A stretch of DNA of 13,638 nucleotides from Lonsdalea quercina subsp. quercina (GCF_000688655.1 NZ_JIBO01000006.1:100605-114242), one strand, 5' to 3'. Positions 1 through 7,931 are shown, counted from the first letter of the stretch. Program-made: numbers and translations. The notes: generated by a model from the sequence alone, not told the origin.

Positions 1-645
1 GACGAAGCCGAGATAGAAGAACGGCATCAGATAGCCGGCGCGCATCATATTGATGACCATTGCATACCCAACAACGACAATCATACCGCCCGCGATATTC
101 AGACCGTTGGTGACAACGTCCGGTATAGAGGAAAGCAGGGTGTGCACCACTTCGGTCCCGACGGAAATAGCGACGAGAACGGCCGGGATAGCGATACGCA
201 TGGCTTGCAACAGCAGCGCGGAGATATGGAGCCAGCTGATCGCCGACAGATTGCCGCGCTCAGCCGCACTGTCCGCCGCATGCTGGAAAGCCACCGTGAT
301 GGTGCGAACGATGATGGTCAGCACCTGACCCGCCGCCGCCAGTGGGATAGCCAGTGCGATCCCCGCGCCGACGCTCTGTCCGCCCGCGATGACCAGGATC
401 GTGGAAATAATGGACGCCAACGCGGCATCGGGCGCCACGGCGGCCCCGATATTCATCCACCCCAAGGCGATCATTTCCAATGTCCCGCCGATAATAATAC
501 CGGTTTTAATATCGCCGAGAACAAAACCAATCAAGGTACAGGCCACCAGAGGGCGGTGGAACTGGAACTCATCAAGAATGGACCCCATCCCCGATATACA
601 AGCTACGATAAATATCAGCACAATCTGAAGCGTGGTGATCTCCAT
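1..645 (-). CDS. manY: Mannose-family PTS permease, IIC subunit (partial, C-terminus missing)
   Basis: This is the membrane channel subunit of the mannose-type phosphotransferase system. With ManZ (IID) it carries hexoses across the inner membrane while they are phosphorylated by ManX. The frame runs 215 codons from an ATG at 643-645 (sequence begins MEITTLQIVLIFIVACISGM) to the left edge without a stop. E. coli ManY is about 266 residues, so roughly 50 C-terminal residues lie outside. The visible part is strongly hydrophobic with glycine-rich segments such as GTLEMIALGWMNIGAAVAPD, typical of EIIC of this family. An AGGAG ribosome site lies 7-8 bases before the ATG. It follows manX by 66 bases on the same strand, as in the manXYZ operon; manZ should follow beyond the edge. 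Confidence 0.95.
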   Translation of the reverse strand, partial: MEITTLQIVLIFIVACISGMGSILDEFQFHRPLVACTLIGFVLGDIKTGIIIGGTLEMIALGWMNIGAAVAPDAALASIISTILVIAGGQSVGAGIALAIPLAAAGQVLTIIVRTITVAFQHAADSAAERGNLSAISWLHISALLLQAMRIAIPAVLVAISVGTEVVHTLLSSIPDVVTNGLNIAGGMIVVVGYAMVINMMRAGYLMPFFYLGFV

Positions 646-711
646 TGTACTTCTCCTGTATGAATAGCATTCTGAGTCTTTAAAGGGTTACGCATCACTA
701 TTTTTGGTGTA

Positions 712-1674
712 TTAGCGAGCCGCCTTGTTAATTAAATCCATCATGTTGATTTTGCTATCGCTTGAAACTTTACGGACCTCTAACTCGATACCGCGATCGG
801 CCAGTTTACGAAATGCCTCAATATCTTTTTCATCTATGGACACGGCGTTATTGACCTGTATTTTCCCTTGTCGGTAGGCCATGCCGCCTATATTGACTGA
901 TGGCAAATCCACACCGGCTTCAACCAGCGTTTCGACATCGGTAGGATTGGTGAACAGCAGCATGACGCGGTCGCCAGCATATTTGGGGTTGTTGTAAACA
1001 CGAATGGCCTTCGCAACGTCTACCACATGCGCGCTGACCCCGGGAGGCGCGACCTGAGTCAACAATGTCTTGCGCACGTTGTCCGCTGCGACTTCATTGC
1101 TCACGACAATAATGCGGTTGACGCCGGTTTCTTTGGTCCAACGGGTTGCTACTTGTCCATGGATTAACCGGTCATCAATACGTGCCAGACCGATTTCCAT
1201 GTGACCGCCGGAGCCAGGCAGGTCGGCGGCAGCGGGCTTGGCGGCAGGCTGTGCCACGGAGACCGCTGGGGTTGCATTAGCTGTTTTGAGCGCTTTGACA
1301 CCAGCGCTGCCTGCCTCAAGAGCGATAGCCACCAAATCGGCAAAGTCCGGATCGTCGTCACGCGCCATAAAAGTCTCAACCAGCATGGGGATGTTGGCCC
1401 CGGTGATCACTTCATGGTTTTCTTTGCCTGTCACCAGGCGACTGGCTGCATTGAAAGGACTGCCCCCCCAGGTATCCACTAGGATGAGGACGCCTTGAGT
1501 CGTGTCCAACTCGCTGAGTTTAGCCTCGTATTTTTCCAACAATGTTTCAGCATTTTCGCCGGGAACAAAATCAACCCAACTGACGTTGTCTTGTTTTCCC
1601 AAGATCATTTCAGCCGTATTGAGTAGTGGCCCGGCAGTGGCACCGTGAGTGCATAAGATCATTGCGATACTCAC
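712..1674 (-). CDS. manX: Mannose-family PTS system, fused IIAB subunit
   Basis: This cytoplasmic phosphocarrier accepts phosphate from HPr and passes it to the sugar held by ManYZ. It is 320 residues, against 323 in E. coli. The IIA domain (about 1-130) has the phosphorylated His at residue 10 (LCTHGA) and the segment DTWGGSPFNAASR at 67-79. An Ala/Pro-rich linker (about 131-156) leads to the IIB domain, with ARIDDRLIHGQVATRW placing the second active His at 172. The linker is about three residues shorter than in E. coli, where the IIB His is 175. The start is GTG (1672-1674), as in E. coli, with an AGGAGG ribosome site at 1681-1686 six bases upstream. It is the first gene of the manXYZ operon. 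Its control region at about 1871-1922 shows CRP- and Mlc-like sites. Confidence 0.97.
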   Translation of the reverse strand: MSIAMILCTHGATAGPLLNTAEMILGKQDNVSWVDFVPGENAETLLEKYEAKLSELDTTQGVLILVDTWGGSPFNAASRLVTGKENHEVITGANIPMLVETFMARDDDPDFADLVAIALEAGSAGVKALKTANATPAVSVAQPAAKPAAADLPGSGGHMEIGLARIDDRLIHGQVATRWTKETGVNRIIVVSNEVAADNVRKTLLTQVAPPGVSAHVVDVAKAIRVYNNPKYAGDRVMLLFTNPTDVETLVEAGVDLPSVNIGGMAYRQGKIQVNNAVSIDEKDIEAFRKLADRGIELEVRKVSSDSKINMMDLINKAAR

Positions 1675-1831
1675 TTGCTACCTCCTCATTTGACACCTTC
1701 TTAAGGTGCGTTGTGTACAGGGAGGACGGGGACGCATCTTTTGAAAAGGTTTCCCGTCTTGTTGACAATAGTTTGCTCAATGTTTTTACGAATCCGCGTC
1801 GTGAATAAGCGGAGCTGCTTGGGATGAACTG

Positions 1832-1843
1832 TGAATCGATTCA
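1832..1843. repeat. 12-base perfect palindrome in the manX leader
   Basis: TGAATCGATTCA is a perfect palindrome lying about 30-40 bases inside the proposed manX leader. Read with flanks it is TGTGA-ATCGAT-TCAAG (1830-1845), so it could also be a second CRP-like site. No protein can be assigned from the sequence alone. Confidence 0.4.
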
Positions 1844-1870
1844 AGCCGTTCAGAAATGTCTTACCAAGCC

Positions 1871-1922
1871 GTGACTTATTTTATGTTGCGAAAAAATAAA
1901 TAGTGTGACGCCGCTCCCCAAT
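1871..1922 (-). promoter_or_regulatory. Candidate CRP-dependent manX promoter
   Basis: On the minus strand the hexamer TAAAAT (complement of 1878-1883) matches the -10 consensus at 5 of 6 positions. Seventeen bases upstream there is no recognisable -35 (ACACTA). A CRP-like site at 1904-1919 reads TGTGA-N6-TCCCC on the plus strand, 8 of 10 core matches. Its centre at about 1911.5 would be near -41 relative to a start at about 1871. That is the spacing of class II CRP-activated promoters and fits the poor -35. The leader to the GTG would be about 196 bases. E. coli manX is known to be CRP-activated; the positions here are inference from motifs. Confidence 0.55.
1876..1899. promoter_or_regulatory. 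Mlc/NagC-type operator overlapping the manX -10
   Basis: An inverted repeat TTATTTT (1876-1882) and AAAATAA (1893-1899), with a 10-base GC-containing centre, resembles operators of the Mlc/NagC ROK-family repressors. It covers the proposed manX -10, so a bound repressor would block the promoter. Mlc repression of manXYZ is established in E. coli. The site assignment here is by pattern only, and NagC could also read it. Confidence 0.6.
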
Positions 1923-1930
1923 CTTTGGGG
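1916..1930. repeat. Short perfect hairpin CCCCAA-TCT-TTGGGG
   Basis: A 6-base stem with a 3-base loop overlaps the right half of the CRP-like site upstream of manX. No T-run follows on either strand, so it is not an intrinsic terminator. Immediately beyond it, AAATGTGATCT at 1934-1944 matches the left half of the CRP consensus exactly, but its right half is poor. Confidence 0.4.
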
Positions 1931-2014
1931 GCAAAATGTGATCTGTCATACGAATCCTGAAAAGTGTGCTTTTGTTATCAATATTGGCGAAGAAAGTACG
2001 CCTATAGAAAATCT

Positions 2015-2044
2015 TTGTTAAAACCAGAAACAACCTGCTAGAGT
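2015..2044 (+). promoter_or_regulatory. Candidate promoter for the yoaE leader
   Basis: TTGTTA (2015-2020) and TAGAGT (2039-2044) are 18 bases apart, and TGC precedes the -10, making it an extended -10. Each hexamer matches consensus at four of six positions. Transcription would start near 2051, about 12 bases before the AGAGGAG sequence at 2063-2069, giving a leader of about 215 bases before yoaE. No better plus-strand promoter was found in this gap. Confidence 0.35.
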
Positions 2045-2090
2045 TAACATTCTTTCAATTAAAGAGGAGTTACAGGCGGACGCCTTTCCT

Positions 2091-2264
2091 ATGGACTGTC
2101 ATCGACGATTCATTTCTATTACACCGGCTGCGGCGGGTGATTGCTACTTCTTAAATGGCCATTCCGACCCACATCAGCCCCAAGCCGATCGTGCACACAC
2201 TTCAACCTTATTCAAAAACGCTGTGGCATTAATGTCATTAGTTCGTTCATTTTTCGGAGTCTGA
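2091..2264 (+). CDS. Putative 57-residue upstream ORF coupled to yoaE
   Basis: An ATG at 2091 opens 57 codons ending in TGA at 2262-2264, a single base before the yoaE ATG at 2266. The peptide starts [16 protein letters not shown] and ends [13 protein letters not shown], a hydrophobic, possibly amphipathic tail. A strong AGAGGAG (2063-2069) lies 21 bases upstream of the ATG, too far for direct use. The sequence between them contains the self-complementary AGGCG-GA-CGCCT (2074-2085); folding it would bring the two to about 9 bases. The yoaE ribosome site GGAG (2256-2259) is inside the last codons of this ORF, so translation here could open or block yoaE initiation. I recall a small ORF called yoaL annotated before yoaE in E. 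coli but cannot compare sequences. Chance ORFs of this size occur in GC-rich DNA, so it remains putative. Confidence 0.45.
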   Translation: MDCHRRFISITPAAAGDCYFLNGHSDPHQPQADRAHTSTLFKNAVALMSLVRSFFGV

Positions 2265-2265
2265 C

Positions 2266-3825
2266 ATGGAATTTTTGCTAGATCCTTCAATCTGGGCAGG
2301 CTTACTGACGTTGGTGGTACTCGAAATTGTTCTGGGCATCGACAACCTGGTGTTCATCGCCATTCTGGCGGACAAACTTCCGCCAAAACAGCGTGACAAG
2401 GCTCGAGTCATCGGCCTGTCGCTCGCACTGTTGATGCGTCTGGGACTGCTCTCCTTGATTTCCTGGATGGTGACGCTGACGCGTCCGCTGTTTCACGTCG
2501 GCGACTTCAGCTTCGCTGGTCGAGACCTGATTCTGCTCGCCGGGGGGATATTCCTTCTCTTCAAGGCGACCATGGAACTGCATGAGCGGTTGGAAAACCG
2601 TCCGCATGATCCCAACGCCAGTCGCGAACATGCTAATTTCTGGGCGGTCGTGATTCAGATCGTCATTCTGGATGCGGTTTTCTCTCTGGATGCGGTGATT
2701 ACCGCCGTCGGGATGGTCAACCACCTGGGGATCATGATGACCGCGGTGGTCATCGCGATGGGCGTGATGCTGCTGGCCTCGAAACCGCTGACGCGATTCG
2801 TGAACGAACACCCTACGGTGGTGGTGCTGTGCCTTAGCTTTCTGTTGATGATTGGGCTTAGCCTGGTTGCCGAAGGTTTTGGTTTCCATATTCCCAAGGG
2901 ATACCTCTATGCCGCGATTGGTTTCTCCATCGTCATCGAACTGTTCAACCAGATTGCGCGTCATAACTTCGCGAAGCATCAGTCGCATCGTCCCATGCGC
3001 GAGCGTACCGCCGAAGCGATTTTGCGCCTGATGGGCGCGCGTGCCACAACCCACGAACAAAATGATCAGGAAGAGCCTCAGCAGCGGATCGAAGAGACAT
3101 TCGCCGAGGAAGAACGCTATATGATCAGCGGCGTCCTGACCCTGGCCTCGCGTTCATTACGTAGCGTCATGACGCCGCGGACGGAAATTTCCTGGGTGGA
3201 CAGCGAGCGTTCCACTGAGGAGATCCGCCTTCAGCTGCTGGATACCCCGCATAGCCTTTTCCCGGTCTGCCGCGGGGAATTGGATGAGCTGGTGGGCGTC
3301 GTGCGCGCGAAAGATCTGCTGGTGGCGCTGGAAGAAGGGCAGGATGTGGAAAAATTTGCCGCTGTGACATCGCCTATCGTGGTGCCGGAAACGTTGGACG
3401 TCATCAACCTGCTACCGGTTCTGCGCCGTGCGAAAGGCAGTCTGGTTATGGTGACCAACGAGTTTGGCGTCGTACAGGGGCTGGTGACGCCGCTGGACGT
3501 GCTGGAAGCGATTGCCGGTGAATTCCCCGACGAGGATGAAACGCCGGAGATTGTTGCCGACGCCACAGGCTGGCTGGTGAAAGGCGGGACCGACCTGCAC
3601 TCGCTACAGCAGGCGTTGGACATGCAAGATCTGGTAGACCCGAAAGAGGATTACACCTCGCTCGCCGGACTGCTGCTGGCTCACAGCAATGAGTTCCCGC
3701 ATGTAGGAGAAGTGCTGGAGTTTAGCCGCCTGAGATTTACCATTATGGCGGCCAGCGAATACCGCATCGAACTGGTGCGTATCGAACGCATTGTCGACCA
3801 GCCGGATCACGACGAAGAAGCGTAA
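2266..3825 (+). CDS. yoaE: TerC-family inner membrane protein with CBS and CorC-type domains
   Basis: It is 519 residues, against about 518 for E. coli YoaE. Residues 1 to about 230 form the TerC-type membrane domain. Its acidic motifs are [11 protein letters not shown] (20-30, with E20 and D26) and [17 protein letters not shown] (134-150, with D136 and D142), inside predicted helices, as expected for metal-ion handling. A charged linker (about 232-285) leads to a cytoplasmic CBS pair beginning near [12 protein letters not shown] (301-312), then a CorC/HlyC-type C-terminal domain (about 425-510, [17 protein letters not shown]). TerC relatives such as Alx are implicated in manganese export; the substrate of YoaE is not established. 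GGAG at 2256-2259 sits six bases before the ATG. The gene is preceded by an upstream ORF and followed by a strong terminator. E. coli has pdeD (yoaD) between yoaE and sdaA; here only 56 bases separate them. Confidence 0.95.
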   Translation: MEFLLDPSIWAGLLTLVVLEIVLGIDNLVFIAILADKLPPKQRDKARVIGLSLALLMRLGLLSLISWMVTLTRPLFHVGDFSFAGRDLILLAGGIFLLFKATMELHERLENRPHDPNASREHANFWAVVIQIVILDAVFSLDAVITAVGMVNHLGIMMTAVVIAMGVMLLASKPLTRFVNEHPTVVVLCLSFLLMIGLSLVAEGFGFHIPKGYLYAAIGFSIVIELFNQIARHNFAKHQSHRPMRERTAEAILRLMGARATTHEQNDQEEPQQRIEETFAEEERYMISGVLTLASRSLRSVMTPRTEISWVDSERSTEEIRLQLLDTPHSLFPVCRGELDELVGVVRAKDLLVALEEGQDVEKFAAVTSPIVVPETLDVINLLPVLRRAKGSLVMVTNEFGVVQGLVTPLDVLEAIAGEFPDEDETPEIVADATGWLVKGGTDLHSLQQALDMQDLVDPKEDYTSLAGLLLAHSNEFPHVGEVLEFSRLRFTIMAASEYRIELVRIERIVDQPDHDEEA

Positions 3826-3839
3826 TTGGTTTTACCCTC

Positions 3840-3867
3840 GGCTGTGCGCATTCGCGCACAGCCTTTT
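3840..3867 (+). terminator. Intrinsic terminator of yoaE
   Basis: A perfect 10-base stem GGCTGTGCGC (3840-3849) / GCGCACAGCC (3854-3863), with loop ATTC, is followed by TTTT (3864-3867). It lies 14 bases after the yoaE stop in the convergent gap with sdaA. On the minus strand the stem is followed by GAGGGTAAAA, so it would terminate sdaA poorly, if at all. Confidence 0.85.
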
Positions 3868-3881
3868 CAATTCAGCGCCGC

Positions 3882-5243
3882 CTAATCACACTGCACTTTG
3901 ATGGCCAACCCGCCGCGCGACGTTTCCCGGTATTTCGCATTCATATCTTTACCGGTTTCATACATCGTTTCGATCACTTTATCTAATGACACCCGAGGTT
4001 CGGAGGTGCGCCGTAATGCCATGCGCGATGCGTTAATCGCCTTGACGGCCGCAATCGCATTGCGTTCGATACACGGCACTTGAACCTGACCGGCGACGGG
4101 ATCGCAGGTCAGCCCCAGATTGTGTTCCATCCCAATTTCCGCTGCGACGCAGACCTGTTCGGGGCTGCCGCCCAGCAGTTCGGTCAGACCGGCGGCGGCC
4201 ATCGAACACGCGACGCCGACTTCGCCCTGACAGCCAACTTCGGCTCCCGAAATGGAGGCGTTCATTTTGTACAAAATGCCGATAGCGCCTGTCGTCATGA
4301 AATAGGGCAGGAAAACCGGCGGGCCGACGGGTTCGATGAAGCGATCGTAGTAGGCCAGCACGGCGGGAACGATACCGCAGGCCCCGTTGGTCGGCGCCGT
4401 GACGACGCGACCGCCTGCCGCATTTTCTTCATTGACGGCCAGAGCGAACATATTGACCCAGTCGACCACGGTCATGGGATCATGAGTCAAGGCATCGGAC
4501 GACATCAACATGCGTCGCAGTGCGGCAGCGCGGCGAGGAACGCGCAATGGTCCGGGAAGTACGCCTTCGGTATTAAGACCGCGGTCGATGCACTGGCTCA
4601 TCGCGCGCCAGACATGCGTAAAATAGTCCTCGATCTCGTCCTGCGGCCGGATGGCCCGCTCATTGCGCAACATCAAGGCAGAGATGGACAGACCGTTCGC
4701 TTTACACTGAGCGAGCAACTGCTGCGCCGAGTGATAAGGATAGGGCACGTCCACGGGGGATAATACGGGCTGGCCGAAGTGGGCCTCGTCGACGATAAAG
4801 CCGCCGCCGATAGAATAATAGGTCTGGCGGTAAATCAGCGCCGCGCCCGCGTATGCGCTCAGCGTCATACCGTTTTCGTGCAGCGGCAGGTTTTCCGAAT
4901 GAAAAGTCAGTCCGTCGGCCTGGGAAAACGTCACGTCATGATGCCCGTTCAAAGGCAAGCGCTGGTGGAGAGCGACATCCTGAATAAACGTGGGAATAGC
5001 ATCGATGTCCACGGTATCCGGCTGATTGCCGGCGAGACCCAAGATGATTGCGATATCCGTGTGGTGACCTTTGCCGGTGAGCGCCAGCGAGCCGTAAACA
5101 TCGACTTTCACACTATCGGTCTTGGCGAGAAGGCCGGCCTGCTCCAATTCATCGACGAACTGTTTACCGGCCTTCATTGGGCCGATGGTATGAGAACTGG
5201 AAGGCCCGATACCGATCTTGTACATATCGAAAACGCTGATCAC
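3882..5243 (-). CDS. sdaA: L-serine dehydratase (deaminase), iron-sulphur type
   Basis: It converts L-serine to pyruvate and ammonia in the cytoplasm using an oxygen-sensitive [4Fe-4S] cluster. It is 453 residues from a GTG at 5241-5243, with AAAGGAG at 5250-5256 six bases upstream; E. coli SdaA is 454. The frame stays open about 33 codons further upstream, but the sequence matches the family exactly from [19 protein letters not shown], so the GTG is preferred. Cys338 (VGCQGEVG), Cys380 (LTCDPVAG) and Cys391 (VQVPCIERN) have the same spacing as the cluster ligands known in the Legionella enzyme. The penultimate Cys452 of the conserved QCD tail matches the cysteine that occupies the active site there. 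It lies 335 bases downstream of nudL and appears to have its own promoter. Confidence 0.97.
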   Translation of the reverse strand: MISVFDMYKIGIGPSSSHTIGPMKAGKQFVDELEQAGLLAKTDSVKVDVYGSLALTGKGHHTDIAIILGLAGNQPDTVDIDAIPTFIQDVALHQRLPLNGHHDVTFSQADGLTFHSENLPLHENGMTLSAYAGAALIYRQTYYSIGGGFIVDEAHFGQPVLSPVDVPYPYHSAQQLLAQCKANGLSISALMLRNERAIRPQDEIEDYFTHVWRAMSQCIDRGLNTEGVLPGPLRVPRRAAALRRMLMSSDALTHDPMTVVDWVNMFALAVNEENAAGGRVVTAPTNGACGIVPAVLAYYDRFIEPVGPPVFLPYFMTTGAIGILYKMNASISGAEVGCQGEVGVACSMAAAGLTELLGGSPEQVCVAAEIGMEHNLGLTCDPVAGQVQVPCIERNAIAAVKAINASRMALRRTSEPRVSLDKVIETMYETGKDMNAKYRETSRGGLAIKVQCD

Positions 5244-5578
5244 GCAGCACTCCTTTGAACGTCCGTCGAACGCCTTTGTTAGGCGGCTAAATATTGGCGC
5301 TATTGTAGTGGGATTACGGGGGGCGGAGGCGTCTTTTCGCATGAAATAAACTTATTGCACCAGGCTATGAAGACCATAAAAATCTAATGTCGGACAGGGG
5401 ATGTCGGCAATCAGCATAGGGGAAACAAGCAGACACGATGAGATGCAGCGATAACGTCAAGCGGGGCTAAAACGATACGGCTCGCCGTTGAATGAGTGTG
5501 GTTGTCGCTGCCACGAAGGTCAACGCTCGGCGTGTTGGTGATTGGGGGCTGTGCGAAATAACGGCCGTGATTGCATGA
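5244..5578. other. Intergenic region between nudL and sdaA, with candidate sdaA promoter
   Basis: No credible gene was found in these 335 bases. For sdaA (minus strand), TACAAT (complement of 5302-5307) is a 5 of 6 match to a -10, giving a start about 50 bases before the GTG. No clear -35 lies 16-18 bases upstream. A small ACGG-CGAG-CCGT stem on the minus strand (complement of about 5478-5489), followed a few bases later by TTTT, might weakly terminate nudL transcripts. Confidence 0.35.
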
Positions 5579-6193
5579 TTAAGAGTCTGCGACCTGCAAT
5601 GCCAACTGACGAATAATCGTCGCGGTCAGCCCCCAGACCCACTGATGCTGATAGCTGCGCAGATAAACGCGATGCTGACGATTCTCGCGTTCGAATTCCA
5701 GCGAATGATAGCGGTGCAGGGCAAAAGCTTCTCGTAGCGGCATTTCGAACACGGCGGCCACCTCGTCCGCCTGCGCCTTCAGTGTCAGGTCCGGGGGCAG
5801 CAGGCCGATGACCGGGGTGACCTGAAAGCCGCTCACGCTGTCCTGTGAGGGCAGCGTGCCTAACACCTGCACACGGGACGAGGGGATCGCCACCTCTTCA
5901 TACGCTTCCCTCAGCGCAGTGGCGATCAGTGAGCGGTCTTCCGGGTCGGCCGCGCCGCCGGGAAAGGCCACCTGACCCGCGTGTGTGCGGAGATTCGCGG
6001 CGCGTCGGGTTAACAGCAACGTGGGTTCGCGACGACGAATAATCGGCACCAGCACGGCGGCCTGCCGTAGAAAGCGGCTGGACGGCGTCGCTTCCGGCGC
6101 TTGCAGTTGGAAACGGGTGACGAACTGGGCCAAGTCGAAAGGGACTACGCTTTCCGCCTCCGTGGCACGATTTTGTGTGATGAAATGAGTCAC
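5579..6193 (-). CDS. nudL: Nudix hydrolase of the CoA pyrophosphatase type
   Basis: The Nudix fold predicts pyrophosphate-bond hydrolysis, with CoA and derivatives the likely substrates. The CoA-class signature LLTxx(S/A)x3Rx3Gx3FPGG is visible at about 60-80 (LLTRRAANLRTHAGQVAFPG), followed by the catalytic REAYEEV core at 95-101. It is 204 residues from the GTG at 6191-6193, which has AGGAG five bases upstream (6199-6203). An alternative TTG at 6218-6220 overlaps the pabB stop but has no ribosome site. E. coli NudL is 192 residues, so the N-terminus here is about 12 residues longer. The stop-to-start gap to pabB is 23 bases, indicating co-transcription. The function has been tested little in E. 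coli; the assignment is by family. Confidence 0.93.
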   Translation of the reverse strand: MTHFITQNRATEAESVVPFDLAQFVTRFQLQAPEATPSSRFLRQAAVLVPIIRRREPTLLLTRRAANLRTHAGQVAFPGGAADPEDRSLIATALREAYEEVAIPSSRVQVLGTLPSQDSVSGFQVTPVIGLLPPDLTLKAQADEVAAVFEMPLREAFALHRYHSLEFERENRQHRVYLRSYQHQWVWGLTATIIRQLALQVADS

Positions 6194-6216
6194 GCCAGCT
6201 CCTCGTCGAATCGCTA

Positions 6217-7584
6217 TCAAGAGTGAGACATCAGCACCGGCAGAATACGTCCGACCTTATCGAACGTTTCCTGATATTCCGCCGGCTCCTCGCTGTCGGC
6301 GACGATCCCGCCGCCGGCCCAGCAGTAGATCGAACCTCGGTCGGTGACGAGTGTACGGATGGTGATATTGGTATCCATAGTGCCGCAGATGCTCAGGTAG
6401 CCGATGCTGCCGCAATAAGCGGTCCTGCGCTGTGGCTCCAGCTCTTCGATAATCTCCATCGCCCGGACTTTTGGCGCGCCGGTGATGGAGCCGCCGGGGA
6501 AACAGGCGCGCAGCAGATCGGCCGCGTGCAATTCAGCGGGCAGCTGCGCCTCTATGGTGCTCACCAGATGGTGTACCGCCGGAAATGCTTCAACCACAAA
6601 CAGCTCCGGTACGCGGACGCTGCCGGGCGAAGCCACGCGGCCGATATCGTTGCGCAGCAGGTCGACGATCATCAGATTCTCAGCCCGATCTTTGGCCGAG
6701 GCGGCCAGACGTTCCGCTTGCCTGACATCATCTGCGGCATCGGGAAGACGGGGCAGCGTGCCTTTAATCGGGCGGGTCTGAATATGATGGTCGTTCAGCC
6801 ATAAGAAGCGCTCGGGCGACACGCTGATGACCGTATTATGCGGCAGCTGGATAAAGGCCGAAAAAGGCGCGCGATTGCTGGCGGAAAGACGCAGGAATGC
6901 CTGCCATTCGCTGCCTTCATAACGAGCTTGAAAGCGTTGCGCCAGATTGACCTGATAGCAGTCGCCGGCGCGAAGATAATCCTGAACCTGACGAAATTTG
7001 GCGCCGTACTCTTCACGCGACATGCTCGCCTGCCAGTGGGAGGTCAACGTGAAGGGGGCGATGGACGTCGAAGCGCTCTGCGCTTTCAGCCATGCCAGCC
7101 GCGGCGCCGGGTCGCCCTGCGTGATCAACGTCAGCCGGCGCTGATGATGGTCGGCAATCAGCGCCCAGTCATACAGACCTACGGCCATGTCGGGGATATC
7201 AATATCCTGCGCAGCCCGCGTCGGCAGCCGTTCCACGCGTCGGCCCAGATCGTAGCCGAACAGCCCCAGCGCGCCGCCCTGGAACGGCAAATCCGGCGTG
7301 GGCGTAGCGGTCAGGCCTAATTGTTCAAGCTGGTGCTGTAACAGCTGAAAGGGATCAGCGGGCGAAACCTGAACCTTGTCGCCCTCGGCTATTTCCGTGG
7401 TGTCGCCGCGGGTTTGTAGCGTGACTTTGGGATCGGCGACCAGAATATCGAACCGATTATGCGTGTGTTCAGCGGTGCCGGAGTGCAGCAGCATCGCCCA
7501 GGGCTGTTCAGCGAGCGGGGCGAACTGGGTTAACAAAGCGTCCGGTTGATAGGGCAGAGCATGGTAGACTAACGACATTGGCAT
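6217..7584 (-). CDS. pabB: Aminodeoxychorismate synthase component I
   Basis: With the glutaminase PabA it aminates chorismate to 4-amino-4-deoxychorismate for p-aminobenzoate and folate synthesis in the cytoplasm. It is 455 residues from the ATG at 7582-7584, against 453 in E. coli. This start puts the catalytic lysine of RPIKGTLPRLPD at exactly residue 274, as in E. coli. The family motifs PWAMLLHSG, FRQVQDYLRAGDCYQVNLAQ, RAENLMIVDLLRNDIGR, FPGGSITGAPKVRAMEIIEE and GSIGYLS are all present. No good ribosome site precedes any candidate ATG; alternatives are 7578 and 7605, and the frame is open to 7674. It diverges from yoaH, and nudL follows on the same transcript. A -10-like TATACT inside an inverted repeat lies about 38 bases upstream of this start. 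Confidence 0.95.
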   Translation of the reverse strand: MPMSLVYHALPYQPDALLTQFAPLAEQPWAMLLHSGTAEHTHNRFDILVADPKVTLQTRGDTTEIAEGDKVQVSPADPFQLLQHQLEQLGLTATPTPDLPFQGGALGLFGYDLGRRVERLPTRAAQDIDIPDMAVGLYDWALIADHHQRRLTLITQGDPAPRLAWLKAQSASTSIAPFTLTSHWQASMSREEYGAKFRQVQDYLRAGDCYQVNLAQRFQARYEGSEWQAFLRLSASNRAPFSAFIQLPHNTVISVSPERFLWLNDHHIQTRPIKGTLPRLPDAADDVRQAERLAASAKDRAENLMIVDLLRNDIGRVASPGSVRVPELFVVEAFPAVHHLVSTIEAQLPAELHAADLLRACFPGGSITGAPKVRAMEIIEELEPQRRTAYCGSIGYLSICGTMDTNITIRTLVTDRGSIYCWAGGGIVADSEEPAEYQETFDKVGRILPVLMSHS

Positions 7585-7614
7585 ATAGGTTTCGAGCGAT
7601 CTCATACGGGTATT

Positions 7615-7633
7615 GACCGGAAGTATACCGGTC
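7615..7633. promoter_or_regulatory. Inverted repeat over a putative pabB -10
   Basis: GACCGG (7615-7620) and CCGGTC (7628-7633) form a perfect 6-base inverted repeat around AAGTATA. On the minus strand the centre contains TATACT (complement of 7622-7627), a 5 of 6 match to the -10 consensus. Transcription would start near 7615 and give a leader of about 30 bases for pabB. No clear -35 is seen. The symmetry could be an operator for an unknown regulator or chance. Confidence 0.4.
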
Positions 7634-7733
7634 GCGTGGACATGAAGGCACCTCAACATGCAAGCGTACCACACTCGTGAGCCGTGCGACGCCTATGATG
7701 CCGGGATGACCCCGCCAGATTCAGGAGAGAGAA

Positions 7734-7931
7734 ATGTTTGCAGGTATTCCGTCGCTCACGCATGAACAGCAGCAGCAGGCCGTAGAAGAAATCCATCGAT
7801 TGATCTCGGAAGGGCTCAGCAGCGGCGAAGCTATCGCCCGTGTCGCGGAGGCGCTTCGTCAGGGACATCAGGGAGAGCGTGTTGTCGCGCGCTTTGAGGA
7901 TGACGAGGACGACGAAACGCGGCAGGAATAG
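7734..7931 (+). CDS. yoaH: Small UPF0181-family protein YoaH
   Basis: This 65-residue acidic protein begins [20 protein letters not shown] and ends in a run of Asp/Glu residues ([12 protein letters not shown]). The sequence matches the conserved UPF0181 family found in enterobacteria, which has no established function. CAGGAGAG at 7721-7728 places a ribosome site just before the ATG. A TATGAT -10-like hexamer (7694-7699), about 35 bases upstream of the start, is the best promoter candidate, without a good -35. It is divergent from pabB, as in E. coli. The long minus-strand frame opposite it is a shadow. Confidence 0.9.
   Translation: MFAGIPSLTHEQQQQAVEEIHRLISEGLSSGEAIARVAEALRQGHQGERVVARFEDDEDDETRQE

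Noticed and set aside
142..663. 173-codon plus-strand frame opposite manY
   Set aside because: The minus strand encodes recognisable ManY with a ribosome site; the plus frame is low-complexity Arg/His/Asp.
1762..1790. TTGACA at 1762-1767 as a plus-strand promoter
   Set aside because: The -10 position 17 bases downstream (TTTACG) matches poorly and it would create a nearly 500-base leader for yoaE.
2061..2150. Possible yybP-ykoY (manganese) riboswitch before yoaE, prompted by AAAGAGGAG and TerC kinship
   Set aside because: The GGGGAGUA loop and the matching downstream conserved segments could not be found with proper spacing; the upstream ORF explains the sequence better.
2302..3060. 252-codon minus-strand frame within yoaE
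   Set aside because: It is an antisense shadow of the TerC domain; His/Gln/Arg-rich with no start context.
4080..4763. 227-codon plus-strand frame within sdaA
   Set aside because: It is antisense to a fully conserved enzyme; a typical shadow in GC-rich DNA.
5244..5342. N-terminal extension of SdaA from the upstream ATG
   Set aside because: The extension has no family similarity and no ribosome site, while the GTG at 5243 has AAAGGAG six bases upstream and matches the conserved start.
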